A stretch of DNA of 64,000 nucleotides from Lentzea fradiae (GCF_900100955.1 NZ_FNCC01000011.1:124001-188000); one strand, 5' to 3'; positions 43,111 through 52,559 are shown, counted from the first letter of the stretch. Notes: generated from the sequence alone by a model not told the origin. A program made the numbers and translations.

Positions 43111-43147
43111 CGTTTCAGGGACGCCACGAAATGGCGTCCCTGAAACG
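43111..43147 (-). terminator. 16-bp perfect hairpin between chaplin-like paralogues
   Basis: CGTTTCAGGGACGCCA (43111-43126) and its complement (43132-43147) enclose CGAAA. It should end the transcript of the upstream paralogue, so the two genes are separate units. Confidence 0.8.
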
Positions 43148-43167
43148 GGGATCATCCGAAAGTGAAA

Positions 43168-43455
43168 TCAGCCGTCGACGTTGACGTCGTCGCCGTCCAC
43201 GATTCCGCCGGCCGCACAGGTGCCGGTGAAGCTCGGGGAGTTGATCGGCACGGCGGCGCCCAGGACGCCGACGTTGTTGCCGCAGGCGCCGACGGTGGCG
43301 TTGACGTTGTTGCCGTTCAGCACGCTCAGCAGCGAGCCGTTGGTCTGGTGGAAGCCGTAGTAGTGGTGGTCGCCCTCTTCTCCTGCCATGGCGGCCGGGG
43401 CGAACGCGAGCGACAGAGCAGCGGCGGCGGCGACCACCGCGAGCGTCTTCTTCAC
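43168..43455 (-). CDS. Chaplin-like small secreted protein 2 (95 aa)
   Basis: The start is set at the GTG (VKKTLAVVAAAAALSLAFAP) because AAGGAG, six bases before it, is the ribosome site; the ATG at 43470 would put that site inside the gene. After the signal peptide comes a His/Tyr-rich GEEGDHHYYGFHQ, then the shared core GNNVNATVGACGNNVGVLGA and a DGDDVNVDG end. Mature cores of the two paralogues are about 85 percent identical by eye, indicating tandem duplication. A role in aerial growth or surface hydrophobicity is inferred. Confidence 0.75.
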   Translation of the reverse strand: MKKTLAVVAAAAALSLAFAPAAMAGEEGDHHYYGFHQTNGSLLSVLNGNNVNATVGACGNNVGVLGAAVPINSPSFTGTCAAGGIVDGDDVNVDG

Positions 43456-43668
43456 GTCATTCTCCTTCATGTCGGGTCATCCCCGTCATTTCCGGAGTCT
43501 TCGGGGATCTCCGGAGCGGTGGGGTCTCCAGGCGGAAACGCTATCCGCACCGAACTCGATCAGCCGCTCCATTACCCCCATTGTGTGACGGCATGATCAG
43601 AACAATCCCCGATCAGGTGGCGAGCCATTTCCCGATCGGTCGGCCTCGAACCGCTGTGGTAGAAGCTC

Positions 43669-43674
43669 TACGCT
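43669..43674 (+). promoter_or_regulatory. -10 box of the DUF885 gene
   Basis: TACGCT stands nine bases before the GTG at 43684. The same hexamer and similar spacing precede the prenyl transferase gene at 41965. Confidence 0.4.
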
Positions 43675-43683
43675 CTTCGGCTT

Positions 43684-44934
43684 GTGGAGGTTGACGAGCT
43701 GGTTCGCGGATACCTGGTGCTCGGGCTGCGGCTCGGGCGCCTGGTGCCCGGGTTCGTCGACTCGTTCACCGGCGACCCCGCGCTGCGCCGGGCCGTGGAC
43801 AACGAGCCGCGGCTGCACCCGAGGGCCCTGCGCGACCACGCGCGGCAGCTGCGCCGCGAGCTTCCCGGCAGCGATCTCGCTGACCAGCGCAAACAGTTTC
43901 TCGACGCCCATCTGCGGGCGATGGAGTGCACGGCGCGCAAGCTCGACGGCGAGCGGATCGGGTTCGTCGACGAGGTCCAGCGGTACTTCCAGGTCCGCGT
44001 CCGCCCCGGCGACGAGGACGCGTACGCGCAGGCCCACCGCAGGCTGGACGCGGCGCTGGAGGGTCCCGGCACGCTCGCGGACCGGCTGACGGCCTTCCGG
44101 GCGGCCGACGAGGTGCCCCCGCAGCGGCTCCTGGGAGCCGTCCAGGCCGTCTCCAGCGCGTTGCGGGACCGGGTGCGGCAGAAGTTCGCGCTGCCCGAGC
44201 AGGAGATCGTCGAGTACCGGGTCGTCACGAACAAGCCGTGGAGCGGCTTCAACTACTACCTCGGCCACTTCCGCAGCCAGGTCGCGGTCAACGCCGACCT
44301 GGGCCACCGCATGTCGAACCTGCCGCACCTGGTCGCGCACGAGTCCTACCCCGGCCACCACACCGAGCACTGCCGCAAGGACGCGGGCCTGATCGCCAGG
44401 CGCGGGTACGCCGAGCAGTCGATCTTCCTGATCAACACGCCGCAGTGCCTGGTGGCGGAGGGCATGGCCGACCTCGGGCTGCACGCGGCGGTCGGGCAGG
44501 GCTGGGGAGTGTGGACGGAGCGGATCTTCCGCGACCTCGGGTTGCGAATGGACGGCGAACTGTCCGAAAAGGTCGAGTCGGCCACGGCGGGTCTGCTCAC
44601 CGTGCGTCAGGACGCGGCGTTGCTGCTCCACGACCGGGGTGCCGACCAGGACGACGTGGTCGCGCACCTGCGCAGGTGGCTGCTGGTGCCCGAGCGCCGC
44701 GCCCGGCAGATGGTGCGCTTCCTGGCCGACCCGCTGTGGCGCGCGTACACCACGACCTACGTCGAAGGGGTCCGTCTCGTCAGGGCCTGGCTGGACGTCC
44801 GCGCGCCGGGAGAAACGCTCGACTCCCGGTACCTGAGACTTCTCGACGAGCCGCTGGTGCCCGCATCGCTTGAGAAACAGGTCAGGGACGGACTTTCCTG
44901 GCTCTCGGCCAACGCCCACGAGAACAGCATCTGA
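43684..44934 (+). CDS. DUF885-type metallopeptidase-like protein
   Basis: This 416-residue protein is mainly helical and holds a zinc-peptidase-like motif, HESYPGHHTEH, near residue 220, followed by a Glu-containing helix (CLVAEGMADLGLHAAVG). That is the DUF885 arrangement (HExxPGHH plus downstream Glu). No signal peptide is seen, so it is cytoplasmic. Substrate unknown. The GTG start fits the -10 box just upstream and lacks a ribosome site. Confidence 0.7.
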   Translation: MEVDELVRGYLVLGLRLGRLVPGFVDSFTGDPALRRAVDNEPRLHPRALRDHARQLRRELPGSDLADQRKQFLDAHLRAMECTARKLDGERIGFVDEVQRYFQVRVRPGDEDAYAQAHRRLDAALEGPGTLADRLTAFRAADEVPPQRLLGAVQAVSSALRDRVRQKFALPEQEIVEYRVVTNKPWSGFNYYLGHFRSQVAVNADLGHRMSNLPHLVAHESYPGHHTEHCRKDAGLIARRGYAEQSIFLINTPQCLVAEGMADLGLHAAVGQGWGVWTERIFRDLGLRMDGELSEKVESATAGLLTVRQDAALLLHDRGADQDDVVAHLRRWLLVPERRARQMVRFLADPLWRAYTTTYVEGVRLVRAWLDVRAPGETLDSRYLRLLDEPLVPASLEKQVRDGLSWLSANAHENSI

Positions 44935-45240
44935 CCAGCGAATACACGGCTGCGGTCACGTTTCGTTCTTCTTTCGGGGAGATGACGAGTTCGGATTCAC
45001 CTGTGTGGCTTCGTGCCGTTGGGGCACTTCCACAGGTAACTTCGAAACCGGCGGGACGCGACCACTGCGGACCGCGCAGGGAGGCTCTGATCGTGGCAGA
45101 CGACGTCGCGAGGGGGCCGGCACCCGGCCCTCGTGGTCGACCTGCCTGACGCCGCACGGCGGAAGGTGAGACGACCGATCAGGGTTGTGCCTGGCCCAGC
45201 GAGGAGCGGACGCGGGTGCCGCGTTCGTGAGGGAGTTGCC
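44935..45240 (+). other. Structured 5' leader ahead of phoH2
   Basis: No convincing gene is seen in these 306 bases. Two structures are visible. ACCTGTG (44999-45005) can pair with CACAGGT (45033-45039). A hairpin has the core GGGCCGG-CAC-CCGGCCC (45114-45130), whose stem extends with CGAG/CTCG. No T-run follows. A known riboswitch class could not be matched. Confidence 0.45.
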
Positions 45241-46629
45241 GTGAACGCACGACGTCCCGCGAGCCGTTCCTCAGGCTCATCGCGCAGTTCTTCTTCCTCC
45301 CGGCGCAAGTCCGCCGCACCGGCCATCACGACATATGTGCTGGACACGTCGGTACTGCTGTCCGACCCCCTCGCCGCCACCAGGTTCGCCGAGCACGAGG
45401 TCGTGCTCCCGCTCGTGGTGATCAGCGAGCTGGAGGGCAAGCGCCACCACCCCGAACTGGGCTGGTTCGCGAGGGAGGCCCTGCGCCTGCTCGACGACCT
45501 GCGCTTGCGGCATGGTCGCCTCGACTCGCCGATCCCCATCGGGGATCTGGGAGGCACCTTGCACGTCGAGCTCAACCACTCCGACCCGGAGGTGTTGCCA
45601 TCAGGTTTCCGAACGGACTCCAACGACGCCCGAATCCTCGCGTGCTCCCTCAACCTCGCTGCTGAGGGGCGCAACGTCACCCTGGTGACCAAGGACATGC
45701 CGCTGCGGGTCAAGGCCGGTTCGGTCGGCCTGCCGGCGGAGGAGTACCGGGCGCACGACGTCACCTTGTCCGGCTGGACCGGGATGTCCGATCTGGACGT
45801 TCCGCAGTCCCTCGTGGACGGCCTGTTCAAGGAGAACGTCGTCGACCCGGCCCAGTACGAGGGCCTGGAGCACATCGCGGAGCTGCCCTGCCACACCGGA
45901 CTCCGGTTGCTGGCGGGCACGTCGAGCGCTCTGGGCAGGGTGACCGCGGACAAGCAGATCAGGCTGGTGCGCGGGGATCGGGAGGCGTTCGGACTGCACG
46001 GGAGGTCCGCTGAGCAGCGGATCGCGCTGGACCTGCTGCTCGACGCCGATGTCGGCATCGTCTCGCTGGGCGGACGTGCGGGCACCGGCAAGTCGGCACT
46101 GGCGCTGTGCGCCGGTCTCGAAGCGGTGATGGAACGCAGGCAGCACCGGAAGGTCGTGGTGTTCCGGCCGCTCTACGCGGTCGGCGGCCAGGAGCTCGGG
46201 TACCTGCCGGGCAGTGAGAACGAGAAGATGGGGCCGTGGGCGCAGGCGGTGTTCGACACCCTCGGCGCGCTGGTGAGCCAGGCGGTGCTGGAGGAGGTGC
46301 TGGACCGCGGGATGCTCGAGGTCCTGCCGCTCACCCACATCCGCGGCCGCTCGCTGCACGACTCCTTCGTGATCGTCGACGAGGCGCAGTCGTTGGAGCG
46401 CAACGTGTTGCTGACCGTGCTGTCCCGCCTGGGCAGCAACTCGCGGGTGGTGCTGACGCACGACGTGGCGCAGCGCGACAACCTGCGGGTCGGCCGGCAC
46501 GACGGCGTGGCGGCGGTGATCGAGAAGCTGAAGGGCCACCCGCTCTTCGCCCACATCACCCTGACGCGCTCGGAGCGGTCGCCGATCGCGGCTCTCGTCA
46601 CGGAGATGCTGGAGGACTACGCCTCGTAG
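45241..46629 (+). CDS. phoH2: PhoH2: PIN domain-PhoH ATPase fusion
   Basis: This 462-residue protein has a Ser/Arg-rich tail (1-30), a PIN-domain RNase (TTYVLDTSVLLSDP, VISELEGKRHHP, DSNDARILACSLNLA with the acidic site) and a PhoH ATPase (GRAGTGKSALAL, Walker B VIVDEAQSLERN). It is the Rv1095 counterpart, reported as an RNA helicase/RNase toxin-like enzyme. GGGAG five bases before the GTG fixes the start. No obvious antitoxin gene overlaps it here. Confidence 0.93.
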   Translation: MNARRPASRSSGSSRSSSSSRRKSAAPAITTYVLDTSVLLSDPLAATRFAEHEVVLPLVVISELEGKRHHPELGWFAREALRLLDDLRLRHGRLDSPIPIGDLGGTLHVELNHSDPEVLPSGFRTDSNDARILACSLNLAAEGRNVTLVTKDMPLRVKAGSVGLPAEEYRAHDVTLSGWTGMSDLDVPQSLVDGLFKENVVDPAQYEGLEHIAELPCHTGLRLLAGTSSALGRVTADKQIRLVRGDREAFGLHGRSAEQRIALDLLLDADVGIVSLGGRAGTGKSALALCAGLEAVMERRQHRKVVVFRPLYAVGGQELGYLPGSENEKMGPWAQAVFDTLGALVSQAVLEEVLDRGMLEVLPLTHIRGRSLHDSFVIVDEAQSLERNVLLTVLSRLGSNSRVVLTHDVAQRDNLRVGRHDGVAAVIEKLKGHPLFAHITLTRSERSPIAALVTEMLEDYAS

Positions 46630-46646
46630 GTCCTCTGTGAACGAGA

Positions 46647-46684
46647 CCGGCCCCGCGCGGCTTCCGTTGCGCGGGGCCGGTTTT
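46647..46684 (+). terminator. Intrinsic terminator after phoH2
   Basis: A 12-bp perfect stem, CCGGCCCCGCGC and complement (46647-46658, 46669-46680), is followed by TTTT, five bases before the convergent ABC permease stop codon. Confidence 0.9.
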
Positions 46685-46688
46685 CACG

Positions 46689-47459
46689 CTAGTCGAGCGC
46701 TCGCTTCATGAACCCGCGCAGGCCGAGGCCGCCGAAGCCCGCGATGGCGACGACGAGAACGAGCAGCACGACCGGCAGCGGCATGTGCGGCACGTCCGGC
46801 ACCAGCTCCGCGCGCATGCCCTCGCTGACGTACGTCAGCGGGTTGAGCGCGCAGACCACCTTGAACCACAGCAGGTCGTCGCTCAGCGACCGCCACGGAA
46901 ACTGCGCGGATCCCGTGAACAGCAACGGGGTCAGGATCACCGCGAACATCACGTTGACCCGCCGCGCCGGCACGGACGTGCCGATCACGAGCCCGACCGA
47001 GGCTCCGGCCAGGCACCCGAGGACGATCACCAGCAGGGCTCCGGGAATGCCGGACCACGCCCAGGAGACGTCGAGCATCACGAACCCGACGGGCACCATG
47101 AGCACCGCCGCGACGAAGCCGCGGACCGCGCCGAACACGATCTTCTCCACCCCGACGAGCGGGATGGACATCGGTGCGAGCAGCCGGTCCTCGATCTCCC
47201 GCGTCCACGAGAAGTCGAGCACCAGCGGCAGCGTCGTGTTCTGCAACGCGCCCAGGAACCCGTTCATCGCGATGATGCCGGGCAGCAGCACCTGGGCGAA
47301 GTCGTCCTGCACGTACCCGATGTCCCCCAGCACCTTCGCGAAGATGAAGAGGATGAAGAACGGCTGGATGATCACCTGCGCGAGGAAGCTCGGCAGCTCC
47401 CTGCCCGTGACGAACACGTCGCGCCACAGGATCGCCCGGAACGTCGTCAGCTGGCTCAT
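46689..47459 (-). CDS. ABC-2 exporter permease (DrrB-like)
   Basis: This 256-residue membrane protein has six hydrophobic segments and the conserved ABC-2 features FLAQVIIQPFFILFIFAKVL, IAMNGFLGALQNTTLPL, SWTREIEDRLLAPMSIPLVGVEK and the terminal ALNPLTYVSEGMRAEL. It belongs to the DrrB drug-efflux type. The ATG overlaps the ATPase stop codon by 4 bp. Confidence 0.93.
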   Translation of the reverse strand: MSQLTTFRAILWRDVFVTGRELPSFLAQVIIQPFFILFIFAKVLGDIGYVQDDFAQVLLPGIIAMNGFLGALQNTTLPLVLDFSWTREIEDRLLAPMSIPLVGVEKIVFGAVRGFVAAVLMVPVGFVMLDVSWAWSGIPGALLVIVLGCLAGASVGLVIGTSVPARRVNVMFAVILTPLLFTGSAQFPWRSLSDDLLWFKVVCALNPLTYVSEGMRAELVPDVPHMPLPVVLLVLVVAIAGFGGLGLRGFMKRALD

Positions 47460-48409
47460 CGCAGCTCCCTGCCGGTCAGGTGGATGAAGACGTCCTCCAG
47501 GCTGGGCTTGCCGATCGCCACGTCGCTGACGACGACGTCCAGGTCCCGCAACACGTTCAGCACCGCGGGAAGCGTGACCGCGGTGTCCGCGTCGGTGTAG
47601 ACGCGGAACATGCCGCCCACCTCCTCGACCCGCTGCACGTCGTCCACTTCGGACAGCACCTGGACGATCTTCTCCGGCTCGTGGCCGTTCGGGCTCACCG
47701 TGACGCTGACCGTGTTGGCGCCGGGCAGGCTGCGGGTGAGCTCGGCCGGGGTGTCGAGGGTGAGCAGCTTGCCGTGGTCGACGATGCCGACCCGGTCGCA
47801 CAGCTTCGCGGCCTCGTCCATGTCGTGCGTGGTCAGCACGACCGTGACGCCCTCCTCGTGCAGGGCCGTGACGCGTTCGTGGACGAAGAGCCTGGCCTGC
47901 GGGTCCAGGCCGGTGCTCGGTTCGTCCAGGAACAGCACCTTCGGGCGGTGCATGAGCGCGCGAGCGATCATCAGCCGTTGCGCCTGGCCGCCGGAGAGCG
48001 TGTCCACGAGCGCGTTCTGGTGGTCCCGCAACCCCATCCGCTCCAGGATGTCGTCGGCGAGCTTCTTGCGTTCCGCGGGCCCGATGCCGTGGTAGGCCGC
48101 GTGGAACAGCAGGTTCTGCCGCGCGTTGAGCGAGCGGTCGAGGTTGTTGCGCTGCGGCACGACGGCGAGCAGCTGCCGTGCGCGCTTGGAGTCGGCGACC
48201 ACGTCGACGCCCTCCACGAACGCCTGCCCGCCGCTGGGGCGGACCCGCGTCGTCAGCACGCCGACCGTCGTCGTCTTGCCCGCGCCGTTCGGGCCGAGCA
48301 GGCCGAACACCTCACCGCGGCGGACGGTGAAGCTCAGTCCGTCCACCGCTGGTTTTTGCCCGGATTTGTAGACTTTGCGGAGATCTCTCACTTCGACCGC
48401 GTCGTCCAT
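47456..48409 (-). CDS. ABC exporter ATP-binding protein (DrrA-like)
   Basis: This 317-residue ATPase has GPNGAGKTTTVG, signature LSGGQAQR and Walker B VLFLDEPSTGLDP, plus the DrrA-type C-terminal domain ending SLEDVFIHLTGREL. It drives the permease encoded downstream. Export of a lipophilic drug or lipid is likely but the substrate is unknown. It starts only 4 bases after the guaB1 stop, so guaB1 may be co-transcribed. Confidence 0.94.
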   Translation of the reverse strand: MDDAVEVRDLRKVYKSGQKPAVDGLSFTVRRGEVFGLLGPNGAGKTTTVGVLTTRVRPSGGQAFVEGVDVVADSKRARQLLAVVPQRNNLDRSLNARQNLLFHAAYHGIGPAERKKLADDILERMGLRDHQNALVDTLSGGQAQRLMIARALMHRPKVLFLDEPSTGLDPQARLFVHERVTALHEEGVTVVLTTHDMDEAAKLCDRVGIVDHGKLLTLDTPAELTRSLPGANTVSVTVSPNGHEPEKIVQVLSEVDDVQRVEEVGGMFRVYTDADTAVTLPAVLNVLRDLDVVVSDVAIGKPSLEDVFIHLTGRELR

Positions 48410-48412
48410 TGG

Positions 48413-49852
48413 TCACCATCCCCCTGGCAGGGGCCGCCCCTCCGCGAAGCCAGCCGCCGACTGGATGCCGAGAACAGCCCTGGTGTGGAACTCCTCCAAC
48501 GAGGTCGCGCCGGCGTAGGTGCAGGCCGAGCGAACGCCGGAGGTTATCGCATCGAGCAGGTCCTCGACGCTCGGGCGGACGGGGTCCAGGCGCATCTTCG
48601 ACGTGGAGATGCCCTCCTCGAACAAGCCCTTCTTGGCGCGGTCGAAAGCGTTGTCGCTGCGCGTCCTCGCCGTCACGGCGCGCTTGGACGCCATGCCGAA
48701 CGACTCCTTGTAGAGGTTGCCGCGCTCGTCGCGCTGGAGGTCGCCGGGAGACTCGTAGGTGCCCGCGAACCAGCTGCCCACCATGACGCTGCTCGCCCCG
48801 GCCGCCAGCGCCAGCGCGACGTCACGCGGGTGCCGCACACCGCCGTCGGCCCAGACGTGCTTGCCGAGCTTGCGCGCCTCGGCCGAACACTCGGCGACAG
48901 CGCTGAACTGCGGCCGTCCGACGCCGGTCATCATGCGCGTGGTGCACATCGCGCCCGGCCCGACACCGACCTTGATGATGTCCGCACCGGCCTCGACCAG
49001 GTCCCGCACGCCTTCCGCGGTGACGACGTTGCCCGCGGCGATCGGCACGTGCGGGTCCGCCTCCCGGACGGCCCGGAGCGCGGTGATCATCTTCTCCTGG
49101 TGCCCGTGGGCGGTGTCCACGACGAGAACGTCCACACCGGCCTTCAGCAACGCCTCGGCCTTCGCCCGCACGTCCCCGTTGACCCCGACCGCCGCGGCGA
49201 TCCGCAGCTTGCCGTCGTCGTCCGTGGCGGGCTTGTAGACCTCGGCCCGCAGCGCCGTCAGCTCGGTCAGCACACCGCTGAGCCGCTGCTGCTCGTCCAC
49301 GCCGAGCGCGATCCGGTGGGTGCTGTGGTGGAGCTTCTCGAAGACGTCCTGCGGCTTCGTGCCGAGAGGCAGCTTCAGCACGTCGGTGTTCATCACGTCG
49401 CCGAGCCGTGCGAACCGGTCGACGCCCGTGAGCGCCGCCTCGTCGACGACCCCGAGGGGCCGCCCTCCGTCGTCGACGACGACCACCGCGCCGTGAGCCC
49501 GTTTGTGGATGAGGTTCCACGCGTCCGCCACCGCGTCGCCCGTGGTGAGGGTCAACGGGGTGTCCCAGACCGGATGCCGCTCCTTGACCCACGCGGTGAT
49601 CTCCGCGACCGCCTCGGTCGGCACGTCCTGCGGGATGACGACGATCCCGCCGCGCCGCGCGATGGTCTCCGCCATCCGCCGCCCGGCCACCGCCGTCATG
49701 TTCGCGACGACGATCGGGATCGTGGCCCCGGTGCCGTCCGAGGTGGAGAGGTCGACGCCGAACCGCGACTCCACGGCACTGCGGCCGGGGACGAGGAAGA
49801 CGTCGTCGTAGGTCAGGTCGTAAGAGGGTCGATGCCCTTCGATGAACCGCAC
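48413..49852 (-). CDS. guaB1: GuaB1-type GMP reductase (IMPDH/GMPR family with CBS domains)
   Basis: This 479-residue TIM barrel is interrupted by a CBS pair (about 95-205). The catalytic loop is GPGAMCTTRMMTGVGRPQ with the active Cys, and the flap and Mn/K site are in ADGGVRHPRDVALALAAGASSVMVG. The N-terminal RPSYDLTYDDVFLVPGRS is typical of GuaB1 rather than of true IMP dehydrogenase. Mycobacterial GuaB1 reduces GMP to IMP. A GTG start gives MRFIEGHRP. Confidence 0.92.
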   Translation of the reverse strand: MRFIEGHRPSYDLTYDDVFLVPGRSAVESRFGVDLSTSDGTGATIPIVVANMTAVAGRRMAETIARRGGIVVIPQDVPTEAVAEITAWVKERHPVWDTPLTLTTGDAVADAWNLIHKRAHGAVVVVDDGGRPLGVVDEAALTGVDRFARLGDVMNTDVLKLPLGTKPQDVFEKLHHSTHRIALGVDEQQRLSGVLTELTALRAEVYKPATDDDGKLRIAAAVGVNGDVRAKAEALLKAGVDVLVVDTAHGHQEKMITALRAVREADPHVPIAAGNVVTAEGVRDLVEAGADIIKVGVGPGAMCTTRMMTGVGRPQFSAVAECSAEARKLGKHVWADGGVRHPRDVALALAAGASSVMVGSWFAGTYESPGDLQRDERGNLYKESFGMASKRAVTARTRSDNAFDRAKKGLFEEGISTSKMRLDPVRPSVEDLLDAITSGVRSACTYAGATSLEEFHTRAVLGIQSAAGFAEGRPLPGGW

Positions 49853-49888
49853 GTGCTTTCACGATACGCGCGAGTCGGCCGGTGGGCT

Positions 49889-50671
49889 CTACGGTTTCCA
49901 GACGTAGGCGGTGGTCGTGGTGACCGGGACGAACCCGAGGCGCTCCAGGATCGGCCTGCTGTTCTCGGTGGCGTCGACCTGCAGGTACTTGACGCCCCGG
50001 TCGAGCGCCACCCGAGCTCGGTGCGCGACGAGCGCGCGGTAGATGCCCCGGCCGCGGTACTCCCGGAGCGTGCTGCCACCCCACAGGCCGCCGAACTCCG
50101 TGCCCGGCACGACCTCCAGCCTCGCTGAGGAGACGATCCGGCCCTCCGCCGTCTCCGCCACGACGACGACCGTGTTCGGATCGTGCTTCTTGTCGATGAG
50201 GTAGCCCGCCAGGTAGTCGACCTCCATGCCGAACGCCTCACCGGCGGACGCCACCATCTTCTCGATGTCGCCCTCGGCCTTCGTCTCCCGCAGGGTGATG
50301 CCGTCCAGGTGGACAGGGGCGGTCATCTCCTCGGCCCTGCCGATGAGGACGGTCTCCGGGCCCTCCGCCTCGAACCCCGCCGCCAGCAGCTGGTCCGGCA
50401 GGTCCTCCGGGAGGTCGTGGCCCCAGGTCTTCCACTCGAACGGCTGGTTCCTGGCGGCGAAGAACGCCTGCTGCCTGGCGATCAGGCCGGCCAGCTCCTG
50501 ACCCGTGATGCCGAGGGTGGGCGGGCCCGCCACGAATCCCCGCCTGCTCGGCCAGGCGAGGCGGTGGACCGGGCCGTCCCGGTCGACGGTGGCCTCCGGG
50601 TCCGGGGAGGTCCACTCGGCGGGGCGGGCCTGGTGGTCGAAGGCGTGGAGGAGTGCGGCGGGGTCGGTCAT
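49889..50671 (-). CDS. GNAT family N-acetyltransferase
   Basis: The 260-residue protein has an N-terminal half without a clear domain and a C-terminal GNAT fold (about 130-260). The acetyl-CoA motif is GSTLREYRGRGIYRALVAHR, followed by YLQVDATENSRPILERLGF. The substrate is unknown. No good ribosome site precedes the ATG. It lies 36 bp upstream of guaB1. Confidence 0.88.
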   Translation of the reverse strand: MTDPAALLHAFDHQARPAEWTSPDPEATVDRDGPVHRLAWPSRRGFVAGPPTLGITGQELAGLIARQQAFFAARNQPFEWKTWGHDLPEDLPDQLLAAGFEAEGPETVLIGRAEEMTAPVHLDGITLRETKAEGDIEKMVASAGEAFGMEVDYLAGYLIDKKHDPNTVVVVAETAEGRIVSSARLEVVPGTEFGGLWGGSTLREYRGRGIYRALVAHRARVALDRGVKYLQVDATENSRPILERLGFVPVTTTTAYVWKP

Positions 50672-50906
50672 GGGACGGACGGTATGGGCTGGTCAGGCGG
50701 GGAGCACGCCAATTTCGGCCGGGGTCGGTGTCGGCCTGGGGCGTGGTGGGGGCGACAGGGCGGGCACGGCCGGGCGAGGTGGCAGCCCTTCGGGGCAGGT
50801 GATCGGTGGGGACCCCTCGGGCTGGCGCGAAGGGTGGTGGCCGCCGCGCCTCGCCACCCCACCGGCCACGGCCCGGCCGACCGCCGGTCACGTCTCCGCT
50901 GTCCGG

Positions 50907-52469
50907 TCACGCCTCCCCGGCCGACGCCGTCGCCCCCTCCTCCGACTCCGCGACCGGGCGGGCCGCGGGCAGGAGGGCCCTCACCTCGTCGATCGTCGTC
51001 GCCTCCGACGGGTCCTTGTCCGGGCGGTAGCGGACGACGCGGGCGAAGCGCAGGGCCACGCCGCCGGGGTAGCGCGGGGAGACCTGCACGCCGTCCAGCT
51101 CGATCTCGATCACCAGCTCGGGGCGGACCGTGACGACCCAGTCGTTCTGGTCCGTCGCGATCTCCTGGAGGGCCTTGGTCTGCCACTTCAGCAGCTCGTC
51201 GGTGAGGCCCTTGAACGTCTTGCCGACCATCACCGGCGGGCCGCCGTCCGGGTCGCGGGCGCCCAGGTGCAGGTTCGACAGCCAGCCTCGGCGGCGACCG
51301 CTGCCCCACTCGACGCCCAGGACGACCAGGTCGAGGGTGTGGACCGGTTTGACCTTCTGCCAGGCGCGGCCTCTGCGGCCCGCCGCGTAGGGGGAGGCCA
51401 GCGACTTCACCATCACGCCCTCGTGGCCCGCGTCGAGGGACGCCTTCACCACCTCGGCGGCCTGGTCGGGGGTGGGGTCGAGGACGCCGGGGATGACGTG
51501 GGCGCCCGCTACGCGGCGGAGGGCGGCCAGGCGGTCTCGCAGGGGGTTGTCGAGGAGGTCCTCGCCGTCCAGGTGGAGGCAGTCGAAGAAGTACGGGTGC
51601 AGGAGCAGCTCGCGTTCGTCCTGCGCGCCGAAGCGGCTCATCGTCTCTTGGAACGGCCTCGGCCTGCCCTCGTCGGTGAGCGCCAGGGTCTCGCCGTCGA
51701 GCACGACGGACGTGCACGGCAGGCCGCGGACCAGGTCGACCAGTTCGGGGACGGTCTTGGTGATCTCGCGCAGCGTGCGGGTGTAGACGTGGACCTCGTC
51801 GCCGGAGCGGTGGACCTGGATGCGGGCGCCGTCGAGCTTGTGCTCGACCACGCAGCCGCCCAGCTCGGCGAGCGCCTCGTCCAGCGACTCCGCCGGGGAC
51901 GCCAGCATGGGGCGCAGCGGGCGGCCCACCTCCAGGCGGAACGCCTCCAGCGCCTCGGCGCCGCCCTCCAGGGCCGCCGCCGCCGTCTCGGGCAGGCGGC
52001 CGGACAGCATGAACGCGCGGCGGACGGTCTCGCCCGGCACGTCGGCGGCGGAGGCGATCGCGTCCAGCATCACGCCTTCCAGCGCGCCCTGCCGCAGCTC
52101 GCCGGTGAGCAGGCGCCGCAGGAAGTCCTGCTCGGCCTCGGTGGAACGGGCGAACAGCGCCGTCAGCAGGTCTGCTCTGCGTTGCGCGGAGCCCTTGCCG
52201 GACGTGCCGGCCACCTCGGCCAGCGCGGCGTCGACCTCGGCGACCGTGAGACCGGCCGCCGGGGCGGGCGGCACCGCGAGGTCGAGGATCGTGCGCCAGC
52301 CCGTGCCGATGCGGCCCTGGCGGGGCGTGCCCACCAGGAACGACACGACCGCGAGCACGACGTCGCCCGCCGCCGGGCGCAGGAGCGCGGACAGCGCCTT
52401 GACCTTGGCCAGGCGCGACCGGGTGGCCGCCACCGCGGCTGACGTGTCGACCACTTCGGAGAAGAGCAC
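50907..52469 (-). CDS. ligB: ATP-dependent DNA ligase (LigB-like)
   Basis: This 520-residue ligase has an N-terminal DNA-binding domain, the adenylation motif EHKLDGARIQVHR (nucleophilic Lys), VLDGETLAL, EGVMVKSLASPYAAGRRG and an OB-fold end with the family motif ALRFARVVRYRPDK. It matches the archaeal-like LigB of mycobacteria (Rv3062), not the NHEJ ligase LigD. The GTG giving VLFSEVVDTSAAV is family-like; a GTG five codons upstream (52484) is an alternative. It probably acts in DNA repair. Confidence 0.92.
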   Translation of the reverse strand: MLFSEVVDTSAAVAATRSRLAKVKALSALLRPAAGDVVLAVVSFLVGTPRQGRIGTGWRTILDLAVPPAPAAGLTVAEVDAALAEVAGTSGKGSAQRRADLLTALFARSTEAEQDFLRRLLTGELRQGALEGVMLDAIASAADVPGETVRRAFMLSGRLPETAAAALEGGAEALEAFRLEVGRPLRPMLASPAESLDEALAELGGCVVEHKLDGARIQVHRSGDEVHVYTRTLREITKTVPELVDLVRGLPCTSVVLDGETLALTDEGRPRPFQETMSRFGAQDERELLLHPYFFDCLHLDGEDLLDNPLRDRLAALRRVAGAHVIPGVLDPTPDQAAEVVKASLDAGHEGVMVKSLASPYAAGRRGRAWQKVKPVHTLDLVVLGVEWGSGRRRGWLSNLHLGARDPDGGPPVMVGKTFKGLTDELLKWQTKALQEIATDQNDWVVTVRPELVIEIELDGVQVSPRYPGGVALRFARVVRYRPDKDPSEATTIDEVRALLPAARPVAESEEGATASAGEA

Positions 52470-52559
52470 GAACTCATGGTGCACCCGAGCACTGACATTT
52501 TCTCGAGACGCGGGCTAGGCTGGCCGGACCAGTCGGTCTACCCGGGGGTCCGGATCGCC

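Noticed and set aside
44935..45240. c-di-AMP (ydaO) riboswitch or PhoAT antitoxin gene upstream of phoH2
   Set aside because: The conserved riboswitch segments could not be matched and no short frame has a convincing ribosome site and overlap with phoH2.
47480..50128. Open frame of about 880 codons opposite the ABC ATPase and guaB1 genes
   Set aside because: It crosses two clear genes on the other strand and shows no motif; a GC-bias artefact.
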